This document shows positions 63,561 through 64,000 of a DNA stretch of 64,000 nt, piece by piece. Under the pieces are notes generated by a model. It saw only the letters and a program-made list of their open reading frames with translations. It ran no database searches and had not been told where the DNA came from. Made by a program: the position numbers and the translations under genes. How positions within the stretch are numbered: position 1 is the stretch's first letter; each line of letters opens with the position of its first letter. Location of the stretch: positions 2,046,001-2,110,000 of the forward strand of contig NW_027480481.1 in NCBI RefSeq assembly GCF_051401765.1, given 5' to 3'. Origin of the DNA: Calliopsis andreniformis (lineage: Eukaryota > Arthropoda > Insecta > Hymenoptera > Andrenidae).

Positions 63561-64000
63561 CAATCCTGAATCCTCAATCTTCAGCCGTCAGTCCTCAACA
63601 ATCAATTCTCAATCCTCAATCCTCAATCCTCAATCCTCAATCCTTAGTCCTCAATCCTCAATCCTCAATCCTCAATCGTCAATCTTCAATCCTCAACACT
63701 CAATCTTCAATCCTCAATCCTCAATCCTCAATCGTCATTCCTCATTCTTCAATCCTCAATACCCAATCCTCAATCTTCAATCCTCAATACTCAATCCTCA
63801 ATCCTCAATACTCAACCCCCAATCCTCAAACTTCAATCCTCAGTCCCAAATCCTCAATCCTCAATACTCAATCCTCAATCCTCAATCCTCAATCCTCAAT
63901 CGTCAATCTTCAATCCTCAACACTCAATCTTCAATCCTCAATCCTCAATCCTCAATCATCAATCCGCATTCTTCAATCCTCAATACCCAATCCTCAATCT

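Larger units (their letters stand above)
1..64000 (+). repeat. Heptanucleotide satellite array, (TCAATCC)n
   Basis: The whole window is built from a 7-base unit, consensus TCAATCC on the + strand. Units are mostly exact or differ by one or two bases (TCAATCT, TCAATAC, TCAATCG, TCAGTCC, TCAACCC, TCAAACC, TCATTCT). G is only a few percent of the + strand by eye, so strand asymmetry is extreme. The orientation never changes: I find no run of the reverse complement GGATTGA. Register is sometimes shifted by 6-base units (TCGTCC, TCATCC). No stretch of unique sequence above a few tens of bases is visible, so the array continues past both ends of the window. It is a satellite or large minisatellite, most plausibly eukaryotic heterochromatin. 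It is not a gene, CRISPR array or known telomere repeat. The species cannot be named from this sequence. Confidence 0.97.
61423..64000 (+). repeat. Satellite mosaic with two anchor A modules
   Basis: Heptamer array with anchor A at 62,406 and 63,358, 952 bases apart. The first is preceded by an extra 21-base unit containing CTCAACCATCAATCC. The second is followed by CCCGAATCC rather than the CCGGAATCC usual for anchor A. The array continues past the window end. No gene is seen. Confidence 0.8.

Noticed and set aside
1..64000. Telomere repeat array
   Set aside because: CCTCAAT is not the known CCCTAA, CCCTAAA or CCTAA type. The array is heavily degenerate and has HORs, unlike a terminal telomere.
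1..64000. CRISPR array
   Set aside because: There are no constant-length direct repeats with unique spacers; all sequence is variation on the same heptamer, and no cas genes are present.
1..64000. rRNA, tRNA or transposon sequences
   Set aside because: No G-containing stem regions, conserved rRNA blocks, inverted terminal repeats or transposase-like frames can be seen. The G-poor + strand cannot form the needed stems.
1..64000. CENP-B box or a known centromeric monomer
   Set aside because: I saw no CENP-B box-like word (TTCG then CGGG) and no 100-200 bp monomer period. Centromere function cannot be inferred.

Overview
All 64,000 bases are one tandemly repeated satellite. The unit is a heptanucleotide, consensus TCAATCC on the + strand (GGATTGA on the - strand), with common variants such as TCAATCT, TCAATAC, TCAATCG, TCAACCC, TCAGTCC and TCAAACC. 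Every part of the window is this heptamer or a slightly degenerate derivative, always in the same orientation. I see no unique sequence, no gene, no rRNA or tRNA, no mobile element and no inverted segment. An array this long, with layered higher-order repeats (HORs), points to eukaryotic nuclear heterochromatin (pericentromeric, subtelomeric or sex-chromosome type). The sequence does not let me name the lineage; it is not a telomere repeat I know.

The long + strand open reading frames are a by-product of the repeat. Seven bases is not a multiple of three, so every + frame runs through all three phases of the heptamer and gives the same stop-free heptapeptide (S-S-I-L-N-P-Q). The - strand has a TGA in every 21-base cycle. 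I therefore annotate no CDS.

The interest lies in the large-scale architecture, which can be worked out from scattered variant heptamers that act as markers. From left to right: (1) about 251-11,384, two nearly identical 5,508-bp HOR units in tandem plus a short start of a third; (2) about 11.3-16.4 kb, a 3,488/3,593-bp unit repeated, with a nested tandem duplication of about 1.32 kb; (3) about 16.4-22.0 kb, a mosaic without a clear long unit; (4) about 22.0-24.1 kb, a 1,442-bp duplication holding a nested 260-bp one; (5) about 26.1-28.3 kb and 31.6-34.4 kb, copies of one block, the second with an extra internal duplication of 671-748 bp; (6) 33.8-36.6 kb, an abutting 1,392-bp tandem duplication; (7) about 36.9-41.3 kb, a 2,112/2,260-bp tandem duplication; (8) 41.3-46.3 kb, mosaic; (9) about 46.3-61.4 kb, an 8.4-8.6 kb segmental tandem duplication whose first copy alone carries a 1,762-bp internal tandem duplication; (10) 61.4-64.0 kb, mosaic with two anchor modules.

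A set of diverged modules punctuates the array: anchor A (GAATTCCCATGATTC), anchor B (GAATTCTCATGGTTGAA) and module C (CAATTCACAGTTTTCAATAC). A and B are paralogous forms of one roughly 270-bp module and differ at linked sites. Module C usually follows B by about 260 bp. The array appears to evolve by slippage at the heptamer level and by unequal exchange or segmental duplication at the 0.26-8.6 kb level. Coordinates of HOR boundaries were placed by eye and may be off by tens of bases unless described as exact.
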